Below are positions 32,904 through 42,822 of a DNA stretch of 64,000 nucleotides, one piece after another; the first letter of the stretch is position 1; each line of letters opens with the position of its first letter. The DNA lies in contig CADBUJ010000012.1 of assembly GCA_902797845.1 (NCBI GenBank), forward strand, positions 1-64,000, read 5' to 3'. A model generated the notes under the pieces. That model was not told where the DNA came from, did not search any database, and saw nothing but the letters and a program-made list of their open reading frames with translations. The DNA is from an uncultured Eubacteriales bacterium (lineage in GTDB: Bacteria; Bacillota; Clostridia; Lachnospirales; Lachnospiraceae). A program made the position numbers and the translations under genes.

Positions 32904-35492
32904 TTATTCCACATTTCCTATAAGCTGATCGTCTTTAAGATCGATAACAACTTTATCTCCCGGCGCCAGACTGTCGGAAAGGATCATCCTTCCTATGAGA
33001 GTTTCCACATTTTTCTGAAGATATCTCTTTAAAGGCCTTGCACCGAAGGAGGGATCATATCCGTTCCTGATGATATGGTCTCTTGCTGCATCACTTAAAG
33101 CAACGGAGATCTCCTTGTCCTCGATCCTTTTATTAAGCTCCTTAAGAAGAAGATCCACGATGGAGCTGATATCCGCCTTTGTAAGAGGCTTGAACATGAT
33201 TATCTCATCAAGTCTGTTAAGGAATTCCGGTCTGAAATGATTCCTAAGCTCTGCTTCTACCATCTTCATGGCCTCTTCGGTAATGCTTCCGGTCATATCG
33301 TTTATTCCTTCCAGAAGATAAGTGGAGCCTATATTTGACGTCATGATGAGGATCGTATTCTTAAAGTCCACCGTCCTTCCCTGGGAATCTGTTATCCTGC
33401 CGTCATCAAGCACCTGAAGCAGCACATTGAAAACATCGGGATGTGCCTTTTCTATCTCGTCAAACAGGATGACGCTGTAAGGCCGTCTTCGTACGGCTTC
33501 CGTAAGCTGACCGCCTTCCTCATAACCCACATATCCGGGAGGCGCTCCGATAAGCCTTGATACGGAGAATTTCTCCATATACTCCGACATATCGATACGG
33601 ACCATATTGTTCTCATCATCGAAAAGCGCCTCTGCCAGAGTCTTTGCAAGCTCTGTTTTTCCTACACCTGTAGGGCCCAGGAACATAAATGATCCGATGG
33701 GTTTCGTTTCGTCCTTGATACCGGCTCTTGAACGGATGATGGCCTCTGTCACTTTTTCCACTGCCTCATCCTGTCCTATGACTCTTTTATGAAGCTCTTC
33801 GTCCAGATGAAGAGTCTTGTTCCTTTCGGATTCGTTAAGCTTGGCAACAGGTATACCCGTCCATTTGGATACTACTCTTGCTATCTCATCCTCCGTTACC
33901 TGCTCTCTAACAAGAGAGTCTTCTCTTGCAGATAATTTCTGCTCCTCTTCCTCCAGCTCCTTCTTAAGCTGGGGAAGCTGTCCGTACTGAAGCTCTGCCG
34001 CCTTGTTAAGATCATAATCTCTTTTGGCTTTTTCTATCTGCCTGTTCATATCCTCTATGCGGGAACGAAGCTCGGATACCTTTTCCACGGCACCCTTGTC
34101 CTCTTCCCATTTGGCTTTTTTAGCTTCAAAGTCTTCTCTTAACTCTGCCAGTTCTCTTGAAAGGACATTTCTCCTTTCTTTGCTGAGTCTGTCATCCTCT
34201 TTCTTTAATGCAGCCTCCTCTATCTCCAGCTGCATTATCTTACGCCTTACTTCATCCAGTTCAACAGGCATGGAATCAAGCTCTGTCTTTATCATGGCAC
34301 AGGCCTCGTCCACCAGGTCTATGGCCTTGTCAGGCAGGAATCTGTCTGAGATATATCTGTTTGAAAGTACTGCCGCAGCCACAAGAGACCCATCTGTGAT
34401 CTTTACTCCGTGATATACCTCATATCTTTCCTTGATCCCTCGCAGAATGGAAATGGCATCCTCTACAGAGGGTTCATCCACATACACCGGCTGAAAACGA
34501 CGTTCCAGAGCCTTGTCTTTTTCTATATATTTTCTGTATTCATCGAGAGTAGTTGCCCCGATGCAATGAAGCTCTCCCCTTGCCAGCATGGGCTTCAGCA
34601 TGTTTCCGGCATCCATGGCGCCGTCTGTCCTGCCTGCACCCACGATCAGATGCAGCTCGTCAATAAAAAGGATTATCCTGCCGTCGGACTTTTTGACCTC
34701 CTCCAGCACTGCCTTAAGCCTTTCCTCGAATTCTCCCCTGTACTTTGCTCCCGCCACAAGGGCTCCCATATCAAGGGAATATATCTCCTTATCCTTAAGG
34801 CCTTCAGGTACATCGCCCTTGACGATCCTCTCCGCGAGTCCTTCGATGGCCGCCGTTTTACCTACACCAGGTTCTCCTATGAGCACGGGGTTGTTCTTTG
34901 TCTTACGGGAAAGGATCATGATTATGTTCCTTATTTCGGAATCCCTTCCGATAACGGGATCCAGCTTCTGCTTCCTTGCAAGATCCACCAGATTCTGTGC
35001 ATATTTGGAAAGACTGTCATAGGTGTCCTCCGGATTATCCGATGTAACTCTCTGATTTCCTCTTACATCACGAAGAGCAGTAAGAAAGCTCTCCTTTGTA
35101 ATACTGTACTTTTTGAAAAGTTCCCCAAGTTCTCTGTCCGGTCTTGCCAAAAGGCCCATAAAAATGTGCTCAACGGAAACATACTCGTCCTGCATCTGTT
35201 TTGCCAGAGACTCTCCTTCGTCAATGGCTCTTGTTATATCAGCGCTCAGATAATGCTGCCCTCCCTGCACTTTGGGCTTTTTCATAATTATCTCTCTAAG
35301 ATCGTTTTCCAGTTTTTCCGTATCAACAGATGCCTTGCCCAGAAGCTTTTCTATCAGGCTGTCATCCTGAGAAAGGAGCGCCATAAGAAGATGCTCCTGA
35401 TCTATCTGCTGGTTGCCGTATTCCGAAGCAACAGACTGGGCATCATTTACGGCCTGTATCGATCTTTTTGTAAATTTACTGAAATCTGCCAT
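32904..35492 (-). CDS. clpB: Disaggregase chaperone ClpB
   Basis: 862 residues. Hsp100 chaperone that pulls proteins out of aggregates together with DnaK. N-domain (1-150), first AAA+ with GEPGVGKTA and [10 protein letters not shown], a long M-domain coiled coil (about 410-530), second AAA+ with [10 protein letters not shown] and [14 protein letters not shown], and C-terminal D2 small domain. Alone under its own promoter, which overlaps a CIRCE-like element, so heat-shock control by HrcA is likely. Confidence 0.97.
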   Translation of the reverse strand: MADFSKFTKRSIQAVNDAQSVASEYGNQQIDQEHLLMALLSQDDSLIEKLLGKASVDTEKLENDLREIIMKKPKVQGGQHYLSADITRAIDEGESLAKQMQDEYVSVEHIFMGLLARPDRELGELFKKYSITKESFLTALRDVRGNQRVTSDNPEDTYDSLSKYAQNLVDLARKQKLDPVIGRDSEIRNIIMILSRKTKNNPVLIGEPGVGKTAAIEGLAERIVKGDVPEGLKDKEIYSLDMGALVAGAKYRGEFEERLKAVLEEVKKSDGRIILFIDELHLIVGAGRTDGAMDAGNMLKPMLARGELHCIGATTLDEYRKYIEKDKALERRFQPVYVDEPSVEDAISILRGIKERYEVYHGVKITDGSLVAAAVLSNRYISDRFLPDKAIDLVDEACAMIKTELDSMPVELDEVRRKIMQLEIEEAALKKEDDRLSKERRNVLSRELAELREDFEAKKAKWEEDKGAVEKVSELRSRIEDMNRQIEKAKRDYDLNKAAELQYGQLPQLKKELEEEEQKLSAREDSLVREQVTEDEIARVVSKWTGIPVAKLNESERNKTLHLDEELHKRVIGQDEAVEKVTEAIIRSRAGIKDETKPIGSFMFLGPTGVGKTELAKTLAEALFDDENNMVRIDMSEYMEKFSVSRLIGAPPGYVGYEEGGQLTEAVRRRPYSVILFDEIEKAHPDVFNVLLQVLDDGRITDSQGRTVDFKNTILIMTSNIGSTYLLEGINDMTGSITEEAMKMVEAELRNHFRPEFLNRLDEIIMFKPLTKADISSIVDLLLKELNKRIEDKEISVALSDAARDHIIRNGYDPSFGARPLKRYLQKNVETLIGRMILSDSLAPGDKVVIDLKDDQLIGNVE

Positions 35493-35569
35493 ATATATCC
35501 CTCCTTCCGGGGTGATGATCTTCTTGATTATTTTTATATATTAAAAAGGCAGTCCTCCTGCCTGATATG

Positions 35570-35598
35570 ATATTACCACTATTTATTAGCCAAGTCAA
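35570..35598 (-). promoter_or_regulatory. clpB promoter
   Basis: Minus-strand -35 TTGACT (35593-35598), 17-base spacer, -10 TAATAT (35570-35575). Confidence 0.75.
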
Positions 35599-35612
35599 GT
35601 GTAGAGTGCTAA
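35586..35612. promoter_or_regulatory. CIRCE-like HrcA operator overlapping the clpB -35
   Basis: Minus strand: TTAGCACTC, nine bases, CTTGGCTAA. The left arm is the exact CIRCE half site and the right arm matches 5 of 9, with the canonical 9-base spacing. It covers the -35 box, as expected for HrcA repression. Confidence 0.65.
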
Positions 35613-35634
35613 AAAGAAAAGACCGTATTCAATT

Positions 35635-35662
35635 AAAAAGCATCCGCCCTAAGGGCAGATGC
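35635..35662 (-). terminator. Terminator after the PrdX-type gene
   Basis: Minus-strand GCATCTGCCC-TTA-GGGCGGATGC followed by TTTTTAATT. Ends the exporter-YbaK-PrdX operon. Confidence 0.88.
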
Positions 35663-35682
35663 CTACATAAAAATAAATCTCA

Positions 35683-36231
35683 TCATATTCCTTTTAATAT
35701 GACTTCTACGGGAGTCCTGCCCATTTCCGGCAGTATCTTCTCCAAAAGATCCTTCATTCTGAATTTTATGGATACGGTATTTACACAGGGGTGACATGCG
35801 AACATATCCTGCTCCAGCACATCCCTGTCCATTAAGAGCCTGACTTTTTTATCTTTATCGTTCATAAGGCCCAGTATGGATACGCTTCCCGGATACAGAT
35901 CCATATATTCCAGCATATGCTCTTCATCTCCGAAGGAAAGCCTGCTGGTCTCCAGCTGCTTCGACAGCTCCTTCGTTTTAAAGGGCTTATCACCCGGCAT
36001 CACAAGGAGATAATGGTCCGTCTTCTGCCTGTTGCAAAGGAAGAGATTCTTGCAGATGGGAACGGACAGGAGTTCATCTATCTTTGCGCATGCCTCCATG
36101 GTGTTGACGGGCTGATCCTGATGATCCACTCTCCAGAATTCAACGCCCAGTCTGTCCAGAAATCCATATGTTCTAAGCTCTCTTTCGGATCTGTCCTTTG
36201 TATCCTCAGGGGATCCCTTTACCATCTTCAT
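35683..36231 (-). CDS. Prolyl-tRNA editing protein, ProXp-ala/PrdX type
   Basis: 182 residues. Free-standing YbaK-superfamily deacylase, related to the ProRS INS domain; family members hydrolyse Ala-tRNA-Pro. Features include the DHQDQPVNTMEAC segment, CKNLFLCNRQKTDHYLLVMP and the GSVSILGLMNDK and FACHPCVNTVSIKF C-terminal strands. Start overlaps the YbaK stop (ATGA). With the INS-less ProS at 18292 this supplies the missing editing step in trans. An ATG two codons later is also possible. Confidence 0.85.
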   Translation of the reverse strand: MKMVKGSPEDTKDRSERELRTYGFLDRLGVEFWRVDHQDQPVNTMEACAKIDELLSVPICKNLFLCNRQKTDHYLLVMPGDKPFKTKELSKQLETSRLSFGDEEHMLEYMDLYPGSVSILGLMNDKDKKVRLLMDRDVLEQDMFACHPCVNTVSIKFRMKDLLEKILPEMGRTPVEVILKGI

Positions 36232-36710
36232 ACTCTTACCACATCCTTAAATTCAGCCTGAGCCGCTTTTAAAAGATCCCCGGGAGCCAGCCTGATCTGA
36301 AGGCCTATCCTGCCGCCGGAGATATATATCTTTTCAAGCCTTTCAGCGCTTATATCTATTACGGACCTGAAGTTTTTCTTCATTCCTATGGCTGTGCATC
36401 CTCCCCTTACATATCCCGTAAGCGGGGTCAGCTCCTTCAGAGGCAGCATTTCAAGAGATTTTTCTCCTACAGCGGCTGCTGCCTTTTTCAGGTCTATCTC
36501 CTTTTCAATGGGTATAACGAAATTATAATGTTCCCCCGACTTACCTGTGGTCACCAGCGTCTTATATACTTCTTCATGGGGAAGCCCCAGCATATCAGCC
36601 GTATGGACACCGTCCGTAAAGCTTTCCGCATCATATTCGAAATGCTCATATCGGATCTTAAGTCTGTCCAGGATCCGCATGGCATTGGATTTATTATCTT
36701 TTTTAGACAT
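36228..36710 (-). CDS. ybaK: Cys-tRNA(Pro) deacylase YbaK/EbsC
   Basis: 160 residues. Hydrolyses Cys-tRNA-Pro formed by ProRS mischarging. Typical YbaK order: N-terminal AMRILDRLKIRYEHFEYD, EEVYKTLVTTGKSGEHYNFV with the conserved Lys, DLKKAAAAVGEKSLEM, GYVRGGCTAIGMKK and the C-terminal GGRIGLQIRLAPGDLLKA. Coupled to the PrdX-type gene. It follows the exporter by three bases and so is likely co-transcribed with it. Confidence 0.9.
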   Translation of the reverse strand: MSKKDNKSNAMRILDRLKIRYEHFEYDAESFTDGVHTADMLGLPHEEVYKTLVTTGKSGEHYNFVIPIEKEIDLKKAAAAVGEKSLEMLPLKELTPLTGYVRGGCTAIGMKKNFRSVIDISAERLEKIYISGGRIGLQIRLAPGDLLKAAQAEFKDVVRV

Positions 36711-36713
36711 ACA

Positions 36714-38612
36714 TCACTCCAGTTCAAATGCGCCAGTATAAAGCTGGTAGTACATACCCTTTTCCGCCAGAAGGGATTCGTGATCTCCTCTTTCTATGAT
36801 CACCCCATGGTCAAGGACCATTATGGCCTTGGCGTTCTTAACGGTAGAAAGCCTGTGTGCGATAACGAATACCGTTCTTCCTTCCATCAGCTTATCCATG
36901 CCTCTCTGGACCACAGCCTCCGTATGCGTATCTATTGATGATGTAGCCTCGTCCAGGATCATAACGGGAGGATCCGCCACTGCCGCTCTTGCTATGGCTA
37001 TAAGCTGTCTCTGACCCTGAGAGAGATTGGAGCCGTTATTGTTAAGCTGTGTATCATATCCGTCAGGGAGCCTTGTTATAAAGTCGTCCGCGCCGGAAAG
37101 CTTCGCTGCATTTATGCACTCCTCGTCACTTGCCTGCAGATTTCCGTACCGGATGTTGTCAAGTATCGTGCCTGTAAACAGATTTGTCTCCTGCAGCACG
37201 AGTCCCATTGATCTTCTGAGATCATTCTTCTTTATGCGGTTGATATCTATGCCGTCATAGAATATCTTTCCGTCTTCCACCTCATAAAACCTGTTTATAA
37301 GATTTGTGATGGTGGTCTTGCCTGCTCCCGTTGCCCCGACAAATGCCACCTTCTGACCGGGCTTTGCATAAAGAGACACATTATGAAGAGCAGGCTTTTC
37401 GGGACTGTAGGAAAAGTCCAGATCGTTTATCCTTACATCTCCCCTTAAAAGAGCATAGGACACCTCGCCCTTATCTTGGCTTTTCCATGCCCATGTACCT
37501 GTATGCTCCTCCACTTCCCTTATGGTACCGTCGTCTGAAACAACGGCATTTACAAGGGTAATGGTCCCCTCATCCGTCTCCGGCTCTTTGTCCATAAGCT
37601 CGAATACTCTGGCAGAGCCCGCTATACCCATGATAACCGCGTTTATCTGCTGACTGAACTGGTTTACATTACCCGTAAACTGCTTTGTCATATTGAGAAA
37701 TGTTACAGCGATGCTTATGGAAAATGTCATGCCCGAGATACTCAGGCTCGGAGCCTTGTAAATGAGCAGTGCTCCGCCTACGACGGCCACTATAACATAC
37801 AGTATGTTTCCGATATTCCCTATAATGGGAGGAAGTATATTTGCAAAGGTATGAGCCTTTGTCATATTTTCGCAGTAGTCTTCATTAAGGGAATCGAAGC
37901 CTTTTTTTACCTCTTCCTCATGATTGAATACCTTGATAACCTTCTGGCCGTTCATCATTTCCTGGGCATAGCCCTCCAGCCGTCCCATGGCGATCTGGCT
38001 GGCAATAAAATGCTTCGCAGACCCGCCGCCCATCTTTTTGGAAACGATGGTCATGGCTACTACGCCCAGAAGTACCACCAGCGTCACCCATACGCTGTAA
38101 TAGAGCATCATGAAAAGCACCACCAGAAGCACCAGTCCTGCTCTCAGCATGGATACAAGAGCCTGTGATACAAGCTGCCTGAGGGTATCTATGTCGTTTG
38201 TGTAATAGCTCATGATGTCTCCGGTCTTCTTCCTGTCGAAAAATCCGAGAGGCAGATCCTGCATGCCGTTAAACATCTTCTGTCTCATTTTGGAAAGGAA
38301 GCCCTGAGTGATGACAGCCATAAGCTGGGTATATGCAAATACGCACAGAAGGGACAGGGCATAAAGTCCGATCAGAAGCAGAATGGTGGGTACCATATGC
38401 TCTCTGGCTCCGGCCCAGTCTCCTGTGGCATACCAGTCCGTTATGATGGACAAAACCTTTTGTATAAATATATCCGGAATGGCGGCTCCTATGGATGACA
38501 GAACGATCAGAACTATTACCAGAGGAAACATAACAGGATAAGCGCTGAAAAGCTCCTTCATTATCCTTTTAAATACTTTTCCGGTGCCCTTTGCTTTAAC
38601 TTTCTTATCCAT
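36714..38612 (-). CDS. ABC exporter half-transporter with intact ATPase site
   Basis: 632 residues. Six-helix ABC-B-type membrane domain (about 1-340) fused to an ATPase domain. Walker A GATGAGKTTI, signature NLSQGQRQL (LSGGQ variant), Walker B VMILDEATSSID with catalytic Glu, and switch His in FVIAHRLSTV. An insert of about 40 residues between membrane and ATPase parts (DEGTITLVNAVVSDDGTIRE) is noteworthy. Its start overlaps the partner's end by 8 bases, so the two form a heterodimer. Substrate (drug, lipid or peptide) unknown. Confidence 0.92.
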   Translation of the reverse strand: MDKKVKAKGTGKVFKRIMKELFSAYPVMFPLVIVLIVLSSIGAAIPDIFIQKVLSIITDWYATGDWAGAREHMVPTILLLIGLYALSLLCVFAYTQLMAVITQGFLSKMRQKMFNGMQDLPLGFFDRKKTGDIMSYYTNDIDTLRQLVSQALVSMLRAGLVLLVVLFMMLYYSVWVTLVVLLGVVAMTIVSKKMGGGSAKHFIASQIAMGRLEGYAQEMMNGQKVIKVFNHEEEVKKGFDSLNEDYCENMTKAHTFANILPPIIGNIGNILYVIVAVVGGALLIYKAPSLSISGMTFSISIAVTFLNMTKQFTGNVNQFSQQINAVIMGIAGSARVFELMDKEPETDEGTITLVNAVVSDDGTIREVEEHTGTWAWKSQDKGEVSYALLRGDVRINDLDFSYSPEKPALHNVSLYAKPGQKVAFVGATGAGKTTITNLINRFYEVEDGKIFYDGIDINRIKKNDLRRSMGLVLQETNLFTGTILDNIRYGNLQASDEECINAAKLSGADDFITRLPDGYDTQLNNNGSNLSQGQRQLIAIARAAVADPPVMILDEATSSIDTHTEAVVQRGMDKLMEGRTVFVIAHRLSTVKNAKAIMVLDHGVIIERGDHESLLAEKGMYYQLYTGAFELE

Positions 38613-40383
38613 TTACCGGCACCTCCTGTATTACTGACGCAGTCCCGAATTCTTCTGTGCCGCTCATCTGCTCTTCGTAAAGTTCCCTGTATGTCTGGCA
38701 GCTTTCCATAAGCTCCCTGTCAGTTCCCATATGGCTTATGGTGCCGTTATGCATCATTATTATAAGGTCCGCATCCCTTACGGATGCTATCCTCTGGGCT
38801 ATGATTATCTTTGTGGTCTCAGGTATAAAGCTCTTAAAGCCGGCCCTGATCTTTGCATCTGTTTTTGTATCAACCGCACTGGTAGAATCATCCAGTATTA
38901 GTATCTTAGGTTTTTTAAGAAGGGCTCTTGCTATGCAGAGCCTTTGCTTCTGCCCTCCGGAAACATTTGTGCCGCCCTGTTCTATCATGGTGTCGTACCC
39001 TTCGGGGAAAGTATTGATAAATTCATCAGCCTGGGCGAGTTTGCAGGCTTCCCTGATCTCCTCGTCTGTGGCGTCTTCGTTTCCCCACCGGAGGTTGTCT
39101 TTTATGGTGCCTGAAAAAAGCTCATTCTTCTGAAGGACAACGGACACACTGTCCCTAAGGGACCTTATATCATAATCCTTTACATTTATGCCGCCGACCT
39201 TTACCTCGCCTTCCGTTACATCATAAAGTCTCGGAATAAGCTGGATAAGCGTGGTCTTTCCGGCTCCCGTGTCTCCCAGGATGCCTACCGTCATGCCGGA
39301 TCTTATATGCACATCTATATCCTGAAGAGCATATCTTTTTGCTTTTTCGGAATATTTAAAGCTGACCCCCGTAAAGTCAACGGAACCGTTTGGCACCTCT
39401 TTTACGGGATCCTCTTTCATTTTAAGTCCGGGCACCTCGTTAAGTACCTCGCAGACCCTGTTTCCCGATTCCAGAGAAATAGTTATGATGACATATACCA
39501 TGGACAGCATCATAAGGGACATAAGTATCTGAATGCCGTATGTAAGCATGGCGGATACCTGTCCGATATTCATGTTAAGTCCGCGGCCTTCTATAACGAA
39601 TTTGGCTCCCAGGAAAAGAATAGCTACGGAATTTATATTCATGGAAAGCTGCATTACAGGCGTATTAAGCGATACAAGCCTTTCTGCATATGTAAACTCC
39701 TTTTGGATGTCGTAAGCCGCATCATGAAATTTCTTTTTTTCATATTCCTGTCTGGCAAAGCCCTTTACTACTCTCATGCCTCGGACATTTTCCTCAACCG
39801 ATTCGTTGAGCCTGTCATATTTCCTGAATACTCTCCTGAAAGCAGGCATGGCCTTTTTTGCCACAAGGATAAGGCAGAAGGCAAGTATAGGTATGGTAAC
39901 AAGATATGTTACCGCAAGCATTCCGCCCATGTAGAAGCCCATCACCACGGAGAATATGAGCATAAGAGGGCCTCTTATGGCTGTACGGATTATCATCATA
40001 TAGGAAAAGGATATATTGGAAACATCAGTCGTAAGCCTTGTTACAAGAGATGATGAAGAGAACCTGTCGATGTTTTCGAAATTATAGGTCTGGATCTTAT
40101 ACATCATGTCCTGTCTTAGATTCTTGGCAAAGCCCTGAGCTGCTCTGGCCGCAAAGACACCTCCCAGCACTCCGAACAAAAGAGAGAAAAAGGCCAGTAC
40201 AAGAAGCACGCCGCCGAATCGCAGGATCTCCGATATAGTCGCTCCGTCATTGATGGCATTTGCGAGACTTGCCGTTATAAACGGAATCGCAGTCTCCGTT
40301 ACGGATTCTGCAACGATAAAAAGAAAGCATAGTATGGAGGGCTTTTTGTATTCCCTCACACTTTTAAGTAACGTTTTAAGCAT
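38605..40383 (-). CDS. ABC exporter half-transporter with degenerate ATPase site
   Basis: 592 residues, membrane domain then ATPase domain. Walker A GDTGAGKTTL and signature VSGGQKQRLCIARAL are normal, but Walker B reads ILILDDSTSAVD with Asp at the catalytic Glu position, and the switch region IIIAQRIASV has Gln in place of His. This is the pattern of the degenerate half of heterodimeric exporters such as BmrCD or TM287/288. Pairs with the 36714 subunit. Promoter region has a TATAAT (40449-40454) and a long palindrome. Confidence 0.92.
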   Translation of the reverse strand: MLKTLLKSVREYKKPSILCFLFIVAESVTETAIPFITASLANAINDGATISEILRFGGVLLVLAFFSLLFGVLGGVFAARAAQGFAKNLRQDMMYKIQTYNFENIDRFSSSSLVTRLTTDVSNISFSYMMIIRTAIRGPLMLIFSVVMGFYMGGMLAVTYLVTIPILAFCLILVAKKAMPAFRRVFRKYDRLNESVEENVRGMRVVKGFARQEYEKKKFHDAAYDIQKEFTYAERLVSLNTPVMQLSMNINSVAILFLGAKFVIEGRGLNMNIGQVSAMLTYGIQILMSLMMLSMVYVIITISLESGNRVCEVLNEVPGLKMKEDPVKEVPNGSVDFTGVSFKYSEKAKRYALQDIDVHIRSGMTVGILGDTGAGKTTLIQLIPRLYDVTEGEVKVGGINVKDYDIRSLRDSVSVVLQKNELFSGTIKDNLRWGNEDATDEEIREACKLAQADEFINTFPEGYDTMIEQGGTNVSGGQKQRLCIARALLKKPKILILDDSTSAVDTKTDAKIRAGFKSFIPETTKIIIAQRIASVRDADLIIMMHNGTISHMGTDRELMESCQTYRELYEEQMSGTEEFGTASVIQEVPVNG

Positions 40384-40408
40384 AAATAACTCCTGAAAAC
40401 AATTAAAG

Positions 40409-40439
40409 GATACAAGAACCGGATACTGGTTCTTGTATC
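40409..40439. promoter_or_regulatory. 31-bp palindrome between pncB and the ABC exporter
   Basis: Perfect 12-bp arms GATACAAGAACC / GGTTCTTGTATC with a 7-base centre. It lies just downstream of a minus-strand TATAAT (40449-40454) and upstream of the exporter start. It can be an operator for a local regulator, a leader hairpin, or a pncB terminator (only CTTTAATT follows it on the minus strand). Confidence 0.6.
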
Positions 40440-40513
40440 ACTTTAAAGATTATACAGCATTTCCCATGTCAGGGATATTGGAACATCTGCCTTACGAAAG
40501 GCTATTTATATGA

Positions 40514-41962
40514 TCAAAAAGCATGTACCTTGTGAAGCATCTCGTTCTTCAGATCCCATAAGGGCTGAGAAAGATCCACGAATACGTTTTGAGGATTCTC
40601 AAATCGTCTTGACTCAGGCCAAAGCGTATCCAGCTCCTTCTTGCATACACTCTGTATCTCCATAACATCCGGAGATTCGTATACGCATTCTCCCTTATCG
40701 AATATGGTCTGAAGCATCTGACGTATTTCGTAGGTGCCTCCCTTTATAACCGTCCTTTTCCATGTGGAAACGGGGTCAAATACCATAAGATCCTTTGAAG
40801 GATCGTATTTTTCGCCCCTGAGGGCTATAAGCTCTGCCTTTATCTTGCCTGTTTCCTTGTCGTATATGCGGAATATGACCTTGTCCCCGGGATTAGTTAC
40901 CTTTTCCACGTTTTCAGATACCTTGATCTTGGGGATATATATACCTTCCTCGTTCTGAACTGCAGAAAGCTTATATACTCCTCCGAAGGATGACCAGCCT
41001 TCCGATGTTATAAGCTTTGTCCCAACGCCCCATGTATCTATGCATGCTCCCTGGGATTTAAGGGATTTGATAAGGTATTCGTCCAGATCTCCCGATGCGG
41101 ATATGATGGCATCCGTATGCCCTGCTGCATCAAGCATCTCTCTTGCCTTTTTCGTAAGATATGCCAGGTCTCCGCTGTCCAGTCTTATACCGTATGTCTT
41201 GGGTTCCCAGCCCTGCTCCTTCATTTCCGTAAATACCTCGATGGCATTCTTTACGCCTGACTTAAGGGTATCGAAGGTGTCTACCAGAAGTATGCAGTTG
41301 TCGGGATAAAGAGTCGCATAGCTTTTAAAAGCTTCCTTTTCCGAAGGAAAGCTCATGATCCAGCTGTGGGCATGAGTTCCCATAACAGGTATATCAAAAA
41401 GCTGGCCTGCGACCACATTGGATGTGCCTGCCGCACCGGCGATTATTGCAGCCCTTGCACCGTAAGTTCCCGCATCAGGGCTCTGTGCCCGGCGAAGTCC
41501 GAATTCCATAACGCCGCTTCCTGCTGCATATACTACTCTTTCTGCCTTTGATGCAATAAGGGACTGATGGTTTACTATATTAAGTATGGCCGCCTCCATA
41601 AGCTGGGCCTCTATGATGGGTGCCTTTACCTTTATAACCGGCTCCATAGGAAACATTACGGAGCCTTCGGGAATGGCATATATGCTTCCCGTAAATTTGA
41701 AATTCCTCAGATATTCAAGAAACGGCTCCTTAAAGACACCTGTTTTTCTTAAGTAATCGATGTCTTCATCGTCGAACTTAAGATTCTTAACATAATCTAT
41801 TACCTGCTCCAGTCCTGCGAAGATGGCATATGCTGCATTATTGGGATTTTTCCTGTAGAAAACATCAAAAATGGCTTTCTGCTTATTGCCGTTCTCAAAA
41901 TATCCCTGCATCATCGTAAGCTCGTAAAAATCCGTAAGCAGGCTTAACTTATATTGGCTCAT
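40514..41962 (-). CDS. pncB: Nicotinate phosphoribosyltransferase
   Basis: 482 residues. Makes nicotinate mononucleotide from nicotinate and PRPP with ATP, for NAD salvage. N-terminus LLTDFYELTMMQGYFENG, catalytic His region GTHAHSWIMSFPSE (about 195-207), RRAQSPDAGTYGARAAIIAG and GIRLDSGDLAYLTK are diagnostic. It follows the TPM-domain gene after 11 bases and is probably the last gene of that operon. Confidence 0.95.
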   Translation of the reverse strand: MSQYKLSLLTDFYELTMMQGYFENGNKQKAIFDVFYRKNPNNAAYAIFAGLEQVIDYVKNLKFDDEDIDYLRKTGVFKEPFLEYLRNFKFTGSIYAIPEGSVMFPMEPVIKVKAPIIEAQLMEAAILNIVNHQSLIASKAERVVYAAGSGVMEFGLRRAQSPDAGTYGARAAIIAGAAGTSNVVAGQLFDIPVMGTHAHSWIMSFPSEKEAFKSYATLYPDNCILLVDTFDTLKSGVKNAIEVFTEMKEQGWEPKTYGIRLDSGDLAYLTKKAREMLDAAGHTDAIISASGDLDEYLIKSLKSQGACIDTWGVGTKLITSEGWSSFGGVYKLSAVQNEEGIYIPKIKVSENVEKVTNPGDKVIFRIYDKETGKIKAELIALRGEKYDPSKDLMVFDPVSTWKRTVIKGGTYEIRQMLQTIFDKGECVYESPDVMEIQSVCKKELDTLWPESRRFENPQNVFVDLSQPLWDLKNEMLHKVHAF

Positions 41963-41973
41963 ATCTTTCCTCC

Positions 41974-42822
41974 TTAGAATCCGTGACCGCCGCCGCCGTG
42001 GGTTACGCCGCCGCTGCTGTGATGGGTGGAGGAAAAGCCTCCTCCGTGACCGCCTCCGTCATCATCCCTTCTTATGCGGTGCCTTACTATAGTCCTGTTT
42101 ATAAACATATCTCTTTGATCATTTATCCTTACAGCGCCCTTTTTCATATAATCGTGGCCTGTAACAGTAACCTTGCCGCCTCTGTTGGCCTTCATTACGC
42201 CTACAGCTCCTCCGGCGGCCGCAACTCCTATCCCGCCTGATATGCCAAGCTCCGTTGCAGAAAGATCGAAGCCGTTATCAGCTCCTTTGGGAGAGGGGCT
42301 TATACTTCCTCCTCCGTTTTCGTAGGAATTCTTATTCTCTTCGTAATAATATGCCGTATCCTCGATGGCACTTAATGCTGAGCGGTAATAATCTCCCTCT
42401 GATACATGTCTGAGAGCCTCTCCGCCAACTATCCACTGAATGGTGTCATCATTAAGATAACGTATGGGCTCCTGTCCGCAGGTAGACAGATATATCTGCC
42501 TGTTGTCCATATCTATGAGATAAAGGACTCCCGCATTATCGGATCCTGTCCCGAAGCCTCCGTTGTCGTAAAAGTCATCGGCATAATCCCTTGTGGACGA
42601 CCCGTATGTATTATCCGTAGTTACCACTACGAAATCGATGCCCTGCTCTGCCTTAAGCTCCTGGATCCTTTCTTCCAGCTCACGGCTCTCGGAATCCGAA
42701 AAAAGCCCGGCATCATCGTATACCCTCTGCTCGGAGGCTGCCGTAACAGCCGCAGCGGAGAATACGGTTATCATCAATATATAAAGGCCCGTAAGGAGCT
42801 TTCTGAATGATCCGAATATCAT
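41974..42822 (-). CDS. Secreted/anchored TPM-domain protein
   Basis: 282 residues. Signal-type N-terminus (FRKLLTGLYILMITVFSAAA), TPM domain (about 30-145, RVYDDAGLFSDSESRELEER, GIDFVVVTTDNTYG, NAGVLYLIDMDNRQIYLSTC), a Gly/Ala-rich possible membrane segment and a Gly/His-rich tail with several GGG and HH runs. TPM domains occur in proteins of membrane-associated protein quality control; no enzymatic role is certain. The ATG at 42822 overlaps the zinc-ribbon gene (ATGA); the longer reading starting inside that gene is rejected. His-rich tail may bind metal. Confidence 0.82.
   Translation of the reverse strand: MIFGSFRKLLTGLYILMITVFSAAAVTAASEQRVYDDAGLFSDSESRELEERIQELKAEQGIDFVVVTTDNTYGSSTRDYADDFYDNGGFGTGSDNAGVLYLIDMDNRQIYLSTCGQEPIRYLNDDTIQWIVGGEALRHVSEGDYYRSALSAIEDTAYYYEENKNSYENGGGSISPSPKGADNGFDLSATELGISGGIGVAAAGGAVGVMKANRGGKVTVTGHDYMKKGAVRINDQRDMFINRTIVRHRIRRDDDGGGHGGGFSSTHHSSGGVTHGGGGHGF

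Noticed and set aside
34410..35570. 386-codon open frame on the plus strand opposite clpB
   Set aside because: It is antisense to the intact, highly conserved clpB, has no recognisable motif and reflects codon bias of the clpB strand.
39307..40053. 248-codon plus-strand open frame opposite the ABC exporter
   Set aside because: Low-complexity His/Tyr/Lys-rich translation without domain, fully inside a clear exporter gene.
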